39,267 nucleotides of DNA from Paracoccaceae bacterium. Lineage in GTDB: Bacteria; Pseudomonadota; Alphaproteobacteria; Rhodobacterales; Rhodobacteraceae. Under the pieces are notes generated by a model. It made no database searches, was not told the origin of the DNA, and worked only from the letters and a program-made list of their open reading frames with translations. Numbering within the stretch: the stretch's first letter is position 1; the number at the start of each line of letters is the position of its first letter. A program made the position numbers and the translations under genes. The stretch lies in the NCBI GenBank assembly GCA_902632125.1, contig CACPBQ010000017.1:1-39267 (forward strand), read 5' to 3'. Below, piece by piece: positions 32,275-39,267 of this stretch.

Positions 32275-33406
32275 ATTTAGAAAATTAAATAAATCCTATT
32301 CATATCAAAATACTGCAGAAATTGAACCAAAAAAGTTGCGCCAACAAATTAAATCAAAAACTGTGATACCTTACCAGGTTGAATTCCAGCCACCACCAGC
32401 CAGCTTGCGTAAAATCTGTTGGTTGGAATGCAAATATTGTTATGGAGCCTCAGCTGATGACGAAGGTTCGCCAAGAATGTCAAGAGAACTCGCTTTGAGA
32501 GTTTTAAATGATTTGGCAACTGGCGGCGTCAAAAAAATCATTTTTGCAGGTTATGCTACGGACCCGCTTAACTCTCCAATTATAGGCGATCTATTAGAAA
32601 AAGCAGTGGAAAGGAAATTGATTTTTGGCTTCAACACCAAAGCTCTTAAGGTGCCAGACAAAATCATTGAAATAATTAAAACCAAAAAAGTATCAAAAGA
32701 AAGCTATATGAGTTTAAGCGTTGATGCTGGCACAAATGAAACTTATAATAAAATGCATGCTGTAAAATCAGATGCAAAATTATATGACAGAGTGCTGAAT
32801 AACGCAGAAAAAATTCGAGCAGCCAACAGTCAACTTACTTTAAGTGCAGCATATTTAATAAATAGAACTAATTGTGAAGCTGATGACATACATCGTTTTA
32901 TTAGGGATTTTAAAGATATAGGCTTTAATTTCATACGATTTTCTTTTTTACAAGAACCCAAGGATGTCAATCTAGATACAGAAATATTACCAAAAAAAGA
33001 TGACTTGGAGCAGATAAAAGGGGGAATAGAGAATATAATTTTAGCTGAAGATTCAGAGAAATGTCCAGTAAAATTGATTGACATTGATCACAAAGAAAAT
33101 ATTTTTCGTAAAGCCCAAACAATTCCTTGCTTTGCTCGCTTTATTTTTCCCACAGTTGGCTACGATGGCTGGCTTTATAATTGTTCGCAATCAAGTTCAC
33201 CAAATTTTCATTCAACGGCCCTCGGTGATTTATCCAAAGATAGTTTTTGGGATTTGTTTTACAATTATCGTTTTGATAATGAGCAACTTTATTTCTGCAA
33301 GACCTCAAAAAAACTTAAGGATAGCGGTTGTCGCTGCGATCGGAAAATGCATCTTGCTAATAAAAGTTTAATTAAATCAAACATATTTGATTTTGGTGAG
33401 CCATGA
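32264..33406 (+). CDS. Radical SAM protein with Cys-rich C-terminus (SPASM-like)
   Basis: This 380-residue protein has the CX3CX2C motif as CWLECKYCYG (C52, C56, C59), followed by a TIM-barrel pattern (KKIIFAGYATDPLNSP, YMSLSVDAGTNETYNKMH). The C-terminal part has several further cysteines (IPCFARF, LYNCSQ, YFCKTSKK, GCRCDRK), like the auxiliary Fe-S cluster region of SPASM/Twitch enzymes. GDLSKDSFWDLFYNYRF is the usual post-cluster helix. ATG at 32264 has GAGGGAG six bases upstream; a GTG at 32249 is less likely. The reaction is unknown. In this operon it could dehydrate, epimerise or otherwise remodel a nucleotide sugar or glycan, or modify the protein acceptor. The stop overlaps the next ATG by four bases. 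Confidence 0.87.
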   Translation: MRHEFRKLNKSYSYQNTAEIEPKKLRQQIKSKTVIPYQVEFQPPPASLRKICWLECKYCYGASADDEGSPRMSRELALRVLNDLATGGVKKIIFAGYATDPLNSPIIGDLLEKAVERKLIFGFNTKALKVPDKIIEIIKTKKVSKESYMSLSVDAGTNETYNKMHAVKSDAKLYDRVLNNAEKIRAANSQLTLSAAYLINRTNCEADDIHRFIRDFKDIGFNFIRFSFLQEPKDVNLDTEILPKKDDLEQIKGGIENIILAEDSEKCPVKLIDIDHKENIFRKAQTIPCFARFIFPTVGYDGWLYNCSQSSSPNFHSTALGDLSKDSFWDLFYNYRFDNEQLYFCKTSKKLKDSGCRCDRKMHLANKSLIKSNIFDFGEP

Positions 33407-34281
33407 GCAGATCATTTGGCATTATAGGGCTAGGTAATATCGGGAAAGTCCATGTCCGAGTTTTTAAACAGCTTGGCTGTGAATTAACCGCCGTATTGGT
33501 TAGCAAAGAAGATAGCTTTGGTATTGTTTCTGAATACCTAAATAGCCACGTAGGGAAAATCCCGATAATAACTTTGGAAACAAATGAGTTTTTTTCACAA
33601 GATTTGGACTTCATAGTCCTAGCCAGTCCTGTGGACACTCACTACGAATATTTAGTTAAGTGTTTCAACTTAGAGCTGCCAGTTTTCTGTGAAAAACCTT
33701 TAATTTGGGATACAAGTCCAACAAATTTGAAATATAAAATCAAAAAATTAAAATCTTTTAATGGAAAATTTTTAGTAAACACAGCAAATACTATTTTTAT
33801 TGATCAGTTAAAAGAACACTTTCCTTTAGAAAATACCAGGCGGTTTTGCTTTTCATTCCATACCCAGGGTAAGCACAGAGGATCTTCGGTAGCCGTAGAT
33901 CTTTTGCCGCACGCAACTGCATTAGTTACAGCAACCTATGGATACGGGGGCAAAATAAATGACTTTGAAAGCCACACGTCCAACAATAATTACTCAGCAT
34001 CTTTTAATTATAAGGACAAGCAAATAGTTTTTGATTTTGTTGAAAGTAGTTCTGGGCCAAAAAAAATGGCCTTAGCATTTGATGAAAAAATATTTGAGCG
34101 GCAGGTATCTGGAACCGCAGAAACATACAAAGTTAGGCTTATTGAGAAAAGTAAAAATTTATCATTTGAAGTTGATGATCCTTTTTTGATTTATGCAAAA
34201 AAGTTCTTAGCGCAAGAATTTCAAATGAATACAGATCTCAAAAATTTAAGTATGAATGCAGATATATTTTTCAATGAATAG
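33403..34281 (+). CDS. Gfo/Idh/MocA-family oxidoreductase
   Basis: This 292-residue NAD(P)-dependent oxidoreductase has the Rossmann start FGIIGLGNIGKVHVRVF, VLASPVDTHYEYL and the catalytic-lysine motif CEKPL (E97-K98-P99). The segment GSSVAVDLLPHATALV near 158-173 supplies the Asp/His usually seen in the substrate pocket. It is shorter than most family members (about 330-380), with a compact C-terminal sheet domain. Members oxidise or reduce sugar ring hydroxyls, including 3-keto formation on nucleotide sugars. Here it would reduce or oxidise an intermediate of the deoxysugar pathway. ATG overlaps the radical SAM stop (ATGA). Confidence 0.88.
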   Translation: MSRSFGIIGLGNIGKVHVRVFKQLGCELTAVLVSKEDSFGIVSEYLNSHVGKIPIITLETNEFFSQDLDFIVLASPVDTHYEYLVKCFNLELPVFCEKPLIWDTSPTNLKYKIKKLKSFNGKFLVNTANTIFIDQLKEHFPLENTRRFCFSFHTQGKHRGSSVAVDLLPHATALVTATYGYGGKINDFESHTSNNNYSASFNYKDKQIVFDFVESSSGPKKMALAFDEKIFERQVSGTAETYKVRLIEKSKNLSFEVDDPFLIYAKKFLAQEFQMNTDLKNLSMNADIFFNE

Positions 34282-35350
34282 TTCCTCATTCAAAAAATTT
34301 TACAGCGGGAAAAGAGTTCTCGTTACCGGTCACTCAGGTTTCAAAGGAAGCTGGCTTTGCCGCTGGCTTGAACATCTAGGCTCGGAAGTTTACGGCATTT
34401 CACTTTCACCAAACACTAAACCAAGTCACTTCGAAGCACTTTACAAAAACGGTAGAGAAAACGACTATTGGGCTGATGTTCGTCAGAAGGAATTGGTTGA
34501 TGACATATTTCTTAAAAATAATCCAGAAATTGTTTTTCACTTAGCTGCACAACCTTCAGTTTTGAAAAGTTATCGAAATCCTTTGGAAACTATAGAAACC
34601 AATATTTTAGGATCAGCAAATATTTTAAACTCTGCCTGTAAAAATCCTAGTACAAAAGTTGTGGTAATAATAACAACCGACAAATGTTATGAAAACAAAG
34701 AGTGGATCTTTCCCTACAGAGAAAATGACGAACTTGGGGGGCATGATATTTACAGCAGCTCAAAAGCTTGCGTGGAACTCATTACTAAAGCCTGGCAAAA
34801 ATCCTTCCTTAGAGAAGACAACAAGAAAATTTCAATAGCTTCTGCGCGCGCAGGAAATGTCATAGGTGGTGGTGATTGGACTGAAGACCGCCTCGTAGTC
34901 GATTTAGTTAAGTCAAGATACACTGGGAAGAAGCTTCATATTCGCTACCCAGAAAGTACTAGGCCGTGGCAACATGTACTAGATCCACTTTGCGGATATC
35001 TACAGCTAGCAATGTATCTGTCAAAAAATAAAAACTTAATAGGCGCTTATAATTTTGGACCTGATAATGCTTCCAATTTGACTACAATAGAACTAATCAA
35101 TCTATTCGCTGATTTGGATAAAAGATATTCAGAAGGCCTTGAAGTAGAGAAGCCCAGGTTTCATGAGGCGAGCCACCTAATGGTGGATAGTTCCAAAGCT
35201 AAGGTAAATCTTGAATGGAGCCCTGTTTTTAAAATAAATGAAGCGGTCCAACTTACAAAAGATTGGTACAGTAATTATTACAATAAAAATCATATTCTTA
35301 CAGATAAACAAATAGAACTATACATGAATAGGATTTCACATGTCTATTAG
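34274..35350 (+). CDS. rfbG: CDP-glucose 4,6-dehydratase
   Basis: This 358-residue extended SDR is of the RfbG type. It has the NAD loop VTGHSGFKGSWL (17-28), FHLAAQPSVLKSYRNPLET and the catalytic ITTDKCYENKEW (T135, D136, K137). DIYSSSKACVELI (Y160, K164), ARAGNVIGGGDWTEDRLV and STRPWQHVLDPLCGYLQLA follow, the last two specific for CDP-glucose dehydratases rather than RmlB. It converts CDP-glucose to CDP-4-keto-6-deoxyglucose, the branch point for 3,6-dideoxy and branched sugars. ATG at 34274 is chosen because family proteins begin shortly before GKRVLVTGH; another ATG at 34256 would add six residues. It overlaps the preceding stop by eight bases. Confidence 0.93.
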   Translation: MNSSSFKKFYSGKRVLVTGHSGFKGSWLCRWLEHLGSEVYGISLSPNTKPSHFEALYKNGRENDYWADVRQKELVDDIFLKNNPEIVFHLAAQPSVLKSYRNPLETIETNILGSANILNSACKNPSTKVVVIITTDKCYENKEWIFPYRENDELGGHDIYSSSKACVELITKAWQKSFLREDNKKISIASARAGNVIGGGDWTEDRLVVDLVKSRYTGKKLHIRYPESTRPWQHVLDPLCGYLQLAMYLSKNKNLIGAYNFGPDNASNLTTIELINLFADLDKRYSEGLEVEKPRFHEASHLMVDSSKAKVNLEWSPVFKINEAVQLTKDWYSNYYNKNHILTDKQIELYMNRISHVY

Positions 35351-35885
35351 TGTGCGACAATTATCTCTAAGTGGAATTTTTGAGCTAGTACCATCCAAAA
35401 AGAAAGATACCAGAGGATATTTTTCAAGACTTTTTTGCCAAGAAGAATTGATTTCGATAAATAAAGGAAAAAACATACTTCAAATGAATTTATCATTTAG
35501 TAAGGAAGCGGGAACCGTGCGCGGAATGCATTTCCAACTTCCACCTTATCAAGAAGATAAGGTTGTCAGATGTGTTAAAGGGTCAATTTTTGATGTAGTT
35601 GTTGACATTAGAGAAAATTCACCAACTTACGGACATTGGGAAAGTATAGAGTTAAATGCAAGTACCTCAAACGCACTTTATATTTCAAAAGGCTTTGCTC
35701 ATGGCTTTCAAACATTGGAAGATGACTGTGAAGTTTTATATTGTCACACAGAAATTCATGTTCCTGAAGCTGAGTCAGGTTTTAATAGTCAATGCGAACG
35801 ACTTGGAATTATGTGGCCAAAGGAACCAAAAAACTTATCGGAGAGAGATAAAGACCTAACGCCGTTTGATGGAGCCAAAAAATGA
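35340..35885 (+). CDS. RmlC-like nucleotide-sugar epimerase (cupin fold)
   Basis: This 181-residue protein belongs to the dTDP-4-dehydrorhamnose 3,5-epimerase family. It has DTRGYFSRLF (23-32), TVRGMHFQLPPYQEDKVVR with the catalytic base H64, GSIFDVVVDIRENSPTYGHW and ISKGFAHGFQTLEDDCEVLY. In RmlC the region after the strand reads T-D-Y-Y, with a Tyr acting as the acid. Here it reads YCHTEIHVPEAE, with Ile and His in those places, so it may perform only one epimerisation or a different isomerisation. Paired with RfbG and the C-methyltransferase it probably acts on a CDP-4-keto-6-deoxy sugar rather than dTDP-rhamnose precursors. It overlaps rfbG by 11 bases and the methyltransferase by four. 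Confidence 0.88.
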   Translation: MSISVRQLSLSGIFELVPSKKKDTRGYFSRLFCQEELISINKGKNILQMNLSFSKEAGTVRGMHFQLPPYQEDKVVRCVKGSIFDVVVDIRENSPTYGHWESIELNASTSNALYISKGFAHGFQTLEDDCEVLYCHTEIHVPEAESGFNSQCERLGIMWPKEPKNLSERDKDLTPFDGAKK

Positions 35886-37111
35886 AATGTCGAGCTTGCA
35901 ATAACAATGACTGTGAAGAGGTCATCGACATGGGAACGGCACCGCCTTCAAATGCGTTCTTAGCGGAAGAACAGCTCAATTGCGTAGAGGGGTATTATCC
36001 GTTAAAATTGTATGTCTGTAAAATATGTTGGTTAGTACAAACACTTGATCAATTTCCTGCTGATGAACTATTCGTGGACGATTATCCATATTTTAGTTCC
36101 TATTCATCAACATTTCTAAATCATTGCGAAGATTATTGTAAAAAAATCTTAAGCCGCTTCGAAATTTCAAGCGAAAGTAAATTGCTAGAAATAGCCTCTA
36201 ATGATGGCTATCTTCAAGATATATTTAAGAAGCAAGGTTTTAAACTCATTGGAGTTGAGCCGACAAAATCAGCTGCCAATATCGCCAAAAAAAAGGGGCA
36301 TAAGGTGCACGATGTTTTTTTTGGGACGAAATTAGGCCTAGATTTTGCCAAACAAAAGTCCCAGTTTGATTTAATCATCGCAAACAATGTATTCGCACAC
36401 GTACCAGATATAAATGATTTTGCACTTGGGATAAAAAAATGCTTAACACCAAATGGCATTGTCACGATAGAAAACCCTTCGGTTATGTCGTTGGTAAATG
36501 AGTGTTTATTTGACACAATTTACCACGAGCATTACTCATATTTATCCCTGAAATCCGTCATCAATATAACCAAAAAGAATGGCCTTAAAATTTTTGATGT
36601 TGATAAAATTTCAGTGCATGGTGGCAGTATACGATATTATTTAACTCACACTGAGAATGATAAACAAAGTGTGTCAGAAAATGTATTGTGTCTTCAAAAC
36701 GAAGAGTATCAAAAAGGCGTAGAAGATATTAGGACTTATATGAACTTTGCGCAAAAGTGTAATGAATTAAAAAATCAATTTTGTAAATTTGTTTACAGTA
36801 TACTCTCTGATGGTAAGAGCCTTGCCTGCTACGGAGCAGCCGCTAAAGGCAACACCTTTTTGAATTATTGCGGCCTCGGAGCCAAAGAGATTGATTTTAT
36901 TGTTGATAAAAACCCCCAAAAGTGGGGTAAATATGCCCCTGGATCTAGAATAAAAATACAACCGATAGATGCTCTTCATAGTAAAAAACCAGACTTTATT
37001 ATTATATTACCTTGGAACTTAAAAACCGAAATTATACATGAATTGAAATTTACAAAAAACTGGGGTGCAAAATTAGTTTGTGCCATACCTGATTTGGAAA
37101 TTGTGTCTTGA
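35882..37111 (+). CDS. Sugar C-methyltransferase (TylCIII/TcaB9 type)
   Basis: This 409-residue three-domain enzyme has a zinc-binding N-terminus with C3, C6, C46 and C49 (KCRAC; VCKICW). A SAM-binding Rossmann domain follows with LLEIASNDGYLQDIF (101-115), and then a C-terminal C-methyltransferase domain. Active-site residues known in the 3-C-methyltransferase TcaB9 are found at a constant offset of eight: H173 (FAHVPD), Y214, E216 and H217 (IYHEHYSY). It adds a methyl to C3, next to the C4 keto group of a nucleotide-bound deoxysugar, giving a methyl-branched sugar. It is directly downstream of the dehydratase and epimerase that would make its substrate. ATG overlaps the epimerase stop (ATGA). 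Confidence 0.92.
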   Translation: MKCRACNNNDCEEVIDMGTAPPSNAFLAEEQLNCVEGYYPLKLYVCKICWLVQTLDQFPADELFVDDYPYFSSYSSTFLNHCEDYCKKILSRFEISSESKLLEIASNDGYLQDIFKKQGFKLIGVEPTKSAANIAKKKGHKVHDVFFGTKLGLDFAKQKSQFDLIIANNVFAHVPDINDFALGIKKCLTPNGIVTIENPSVMSLVNECLFDTIYHEHYSYLSLKSVINITKKNGLKIFDVDKISVHGGSIRYYLTHTENDKQSVSENVLCLQNEEYQKGVEDIRTYMNFAQKCNELKNQFCKFVYSILSDGKSLACYGAAAKGNTFLNYCGLGAKEIDFIVDKNPQKWGKYAPGSRIKIQPIDALHSKKPDFIIILPWNLKTEIIHELKFTKNWGAKLVCAIPDLEIVS

Positions 37112-38214
37112 TACCATATAGTAAACCTTCGATTACAAACTTTGAACATCAATACGTTTATGACGCAGTAGTAAACGGTTGGGGTGAGGACTGTTTTCAT
37201 TACATTGATAAATTTGAAAAAATGTTCTCACAAAAAGTGGGCAGTCTCTTTGCAGCAGCTACTTCCAGTTGTACTGGAGCATTGCAATTAGGCATGCACG
37301 CCCTTGGCATCAGCAAAGGTGACGAAGTAATACTTGCGGATATAAATTGGATTGCGACTGTTGCACCAATAATTCATTGTGGAGCAAAGCCAGTATTTGT
37401 TGATATATCGCTGGAAAGCTGGTGCATATCAAAGAATAAAATTGAGCGTGCAATAACAAAAAATACCAAAGCTATTATCGTAACACATCTTTATGGCAAT
37501 ATTGCTAAAATTAAAGAAATTGTAAAAATTGCTGAGGCAAATGATATTTATGTAATTGAAGACGCAGCAGAAGCTTTAGGTTCAAAAATTGATGGCAGAC
37601 AGGTTGGAACATTTGGCAACTTTGGGGTGTTCTCTTTTCATGGAACAAAAATGATCACTACTGGCGAAGGTGGAATGTTTGTATCAAATGATCCAGAATT
37701 ATTTGAAAAAGTATGTGTTTTAAACAATCACGGGAGGAGCACTAAAGAGCCCCGGCATTTCTGGCCAACAGACATCGGATACAAATTCAAAATGTCAAAT
37801 ATTCAGGCTGCACTTGGTTGTGCTCAACTGCAACGTCTAGATAGTTTAGTTAAAAGAAAAAGAGAGATTTTGAATTTCTATAAAAATTTTTTTAAGGATT
37901 ATGAAAATATTCAAATGAATATAGAGCCAAACAAAACAATAAATTCATCCTGGATGCCAACTTTGTTTATTCAGCGAGAAAAAGAAATCCGAAATGGTCT
38001 TTTGGAGTGCCTTAAGAACATCAACATCGACGCTAGACCTACTTTTTGGCCTTTAACTTCAACCGGGTTATTTGACCAGAAAAGTAACCAAAACAAAAAT
38101 TCCTATTTTTGGCAAGCTAGAAGTATAAATCTGCCAAGTTACCATGACATTACTGAAGAAAATCAGGAAATGGTTTGTGAAGCTGTGAAAGGTTACTTAG
38201 ATAAAACCTTATAA
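37108..38214 (+). CDS. DegT/DnrJ/EryC1/StrS sugar aminotransferase
   Basis: This 368-residue PLP enzyme of the DegT family has MIPYSKPSIT at the start, SSCTGALQLGMHALGI (53-68), and ADINWIATVAPIIHCGAKPVFVDI in two parts. IEDAAEALGSKIDG (D152) and the PLP lysine K181 in FSFHGTKMITTGEGGM follow. It transfers an amino group from glutamate to a keto-sugar nucleotide, in the manner of perosamine synthase (4-amino). The start is TTG at 37108, overlapping the methyltransferase stop (TTGA); the family N-terminus MIPxxxP fits exactly. It ends the operon, and its product could be an amino-deoxy sugar with a C-methyl branch. Confidence 0.92.
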   Translation: MIPYSKPSITNFEHQYVYDAVVNGWGEDCFHYIDKFEKMFSQKVGSLFAAATSSCTGALQLGMHALGISKGDEVILADINWIATVAPIIHCGAKPVFVDISLESWCISKNKIERAITKNTKAIIVTHLYGNIAKIKEIVKIAEANDIYVIEDAAEALGSKIDGRQVGTFGNFGVFSFHGTKMITTGEGGMFVSNDPELFEKVCVLNNHGRSTKEPRHFWPTDIGYKFKMSNIQAALGCAQLQRLDSLVKRKREILNFYKNFFKDYENIQMNIEPNKTINSSWMPTLFIQREKEIRNGLLECLKNINIDARPTFWPLTSTGLFDQKSNQNKNSYFWQARSINLPSYHDITEENQEMVCEAVKGYLDKTL

Positions 38215-38431
38215 ACAAGTTGTTAATATAAAGTATTATATACTTGTAGGCAGGTGTTAAATGCGGAGTAATTATATACACTCGGCTTTTAAAGCTTAAA
38301 TTTCTTTAATTGAATGAGCGGTCTTTTTTCTTTTTTGATAATTTTACGTAGTGCAAAAGATTAAATCATCTTTGTGGCATAAATATTGCTGCATCTAAGT
38401 TCTAAAAATAATAAAAATTCTGGATAACAAA
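38215..38431. other. 217-bp intergenic region before the terminal methyltransferase
   Basis: No gene is seen. AAGTAT-TAT-ATACTT (38231-38245) is a small perfect inverted repeat 17 bp after the aminotransferase stop, without a clear T-tract. A pyrimidine-rich run lies near 38320-38340. The sigma-54 promoter is at 38375-38390. Confidence 0.45.
38375..38390 (+). promoter_or_regulatory. Sigma-54 (-24/-12) promoter upstream of methyltransferase gene
   Basis: TGGCATAAATATTGCT fits TGGCAYRNNNNTTGCW at every position, with GG (38376-38377) and GC (38388-38389) ten bases apart. The predicted start near 38401 leaves about 30 nt before the ATG at 38432, an ideal promoter position. Confidence 0.8.
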
Positions 38432-39223
38432 ATGGATTATGTAAACAAACATGAAAACTATGCATTTTGGAAAGCACGCATAAATAACACTAAGACGAAA
38501 GTTTGTTCGAATGATGAAAACCTGAGCTTACTTGAAAGTGAACAAATCATTAAAAGAATTACACAAGGTTCTTCAGTATTAGAAGTTGGATGCGGCAACG
38601 GATTACTATTTGAAGAACTAAATACGCAATTAAGAAATATCGAATACGTTGGTACTGACTTTGTCTCAGAACTGGTAGATTTGTGCCAAAAAACTTACAC
38701 AGAGCCAAATGCAAAATTTTTACAACTTGACATGACCGATATAAAATCAAATTCGTTTGATCAAAAGTTTGATTATATTATCTCAAAACGTGCAATCCAG
38801 AATGTTTTGGATGCAAGATTGCAGGTACAGACCATAGATCAACTAGGCTCATTACTCAAAGACGATGGTAAGCTAATTTTAGTAGAAAGCTCACAAACCT
38901 CATTAAACAATTTGAATGAAGAGCGTAATACTTATGGACTACCAGAAATTTCAGCCCCTTTTCATAATTTATTTTTCGAAGATGAAGATATAATCAATTA
39001 CAAATTCAGTAATGTAAGGCTTGAAGAAATTGATCCATTTGCTTCGAATTTTTATTTCATAACCCGGATTATATACAGAAGACTATGCGACGAATATTTG
39101 AATGAAGAACCAAATTATGATCATCCGCTTAACAAAATAGCAGTTAGTTCGCCCGGAAACTTACTAAATAAAGATATGTCTCAAGTAAAAACTTGGATAT
39201 TTGAAAAACTCAAACCACATTAG
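38432..39223 (+). CDS. Class I SAM-dependent methyltransferase
   Basis: This 263-residue protein has SAM motif I as SSVLEVGCGNGLLFEEL (about 47-63), motif II YVGTDFVSELVDLC, the acidic FLQLDMTD and the post-motif DYIISKRAIQNVLD. DGKLILVESSQTSLNNLNEER resembles small-molecule or sugar O/N-methyltransferases. The substrate is unknown; methylation of a glycan or sugar of the upstream pathway is a reasonable guess. It has its own sigma-54 promoter about 30 nt upstream of the mapped start. Only a weak GGA lies before the ATG. The 44 bp after it, to the window end, are AT-rich and hold no visible feature. Confidence 0.87.
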   Translation: MDYVNKHENYAFWKARINNTKTKVCSNDENLSLLESEQIIKRITQGSSVLEVGCGNGLLFEELNTQLRNIEYVGTDFVSELVDLCQKTYTEPNAKFLQLDMTDIKSNSFDQKFDYIISKRAIQNVLDARLQVQTIDQLGSLLKDDGKLILVESSQTSLNNLNEERNTYGLPEISAPFHNLFFEDEDIINYKFSNVRLEEIDPFASNFYFITRIIYRRLCDEYLNEEPNYDHPLNKIAVSSPGNLLNKDMSQVKTWIFEKLKPH

Positions 39224-39267
39224 AATAGTACATTTATTTTAATTGTATTTATTTATCTCCAATTATT

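Overview
The window is AT-rich and gene-dense, with many genes joined by 1-11 nt overlaps and short intergenic gaps. The gene families fit a Gram-negative, probably free-living aquatic alphaproteobacterium with a streamlined genome: several ABC uptake systems for organic N compounds, periplasmic binding proteins with signal peptides, a PQQ-type sugar dehydrogenase and sigma-54 promoters. The taxonomic placement is inference from style and content; no rRNA or marker gene is present. I see no tRNA, rRNA, CRISPR array, IS element or phage gene.

Region 1 (1-3107, minus strand) is a coenzyme F420 operon, cofG-cofH-cofD, with cofD running off the left edge. It is separated from a divergent DUF1330 gene by two 19-bp tandem palindromic repeats that look like an operator. 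Region 2 (3542-10333, minus strand) reads binding protein -> ATPase -> permease -> permease -> CodA-like deaminase, possibly followed by an EamA exporter. It is a BMP/Nup-type nucleoside or nucleobase importer coupled to a cytosine-deaminase-family enzyme. Region 3 (10475-12828) holds a PQQ-dependent sugar dehydrogenase and, divergently, an AbrB-family membrane protein.

Region 4 (12856-29303) is a catabolic neighbourhood. It contains a degenerate SDR, a quinone oxidoreductase, a cupin, a D-threonine aldolase/D-serine dehydratase-like PLP enzyme, a second SDR, an isopenicillin-N-synthase-like dioxygenase and an amidase. A complete oligopeptide-type ABC importer (binding protein, two permeases, fused double ATPase) follows, co-transcribed with an aldehyde dehydrogenase, a third SDR and a P1-family (DmpA/NylC-type) self-cleaving peptidase. 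An orphan GIY-YIG protein and a convergent class IV aminotransferase resembling (R)-amine transaminases close it. Together these could import an amide or small peptide, hydrolyse it, and process the amine and aldehyde products; the real substrate is unknown.

Region 5 (29304-39223, plus strand) is a nucleotide-sugar and glycosylation locus of eight overlapping genes: GT2-TPR glycosyltransferase, sugar nucleotidyltransferase, radical SAM protein, Gfo/Idh/MocA oxidoreductase, CDP-glucose 4,6-dehydratase, RmlC-like epimerase, TylCIII/TcaB9-type sugar C-methyltransferase and DegT aminotransferase. A separately promoted SAM methyltransferase follows. Both transcription units are preceded by exact matches to the sigma-54 -24/-12 consensus. 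This suggests that a C-methyl-branched deoxysugar is made under RpoN control, perhaps for flagellin or surface glycan decoration. This is the most unusual part of the window.
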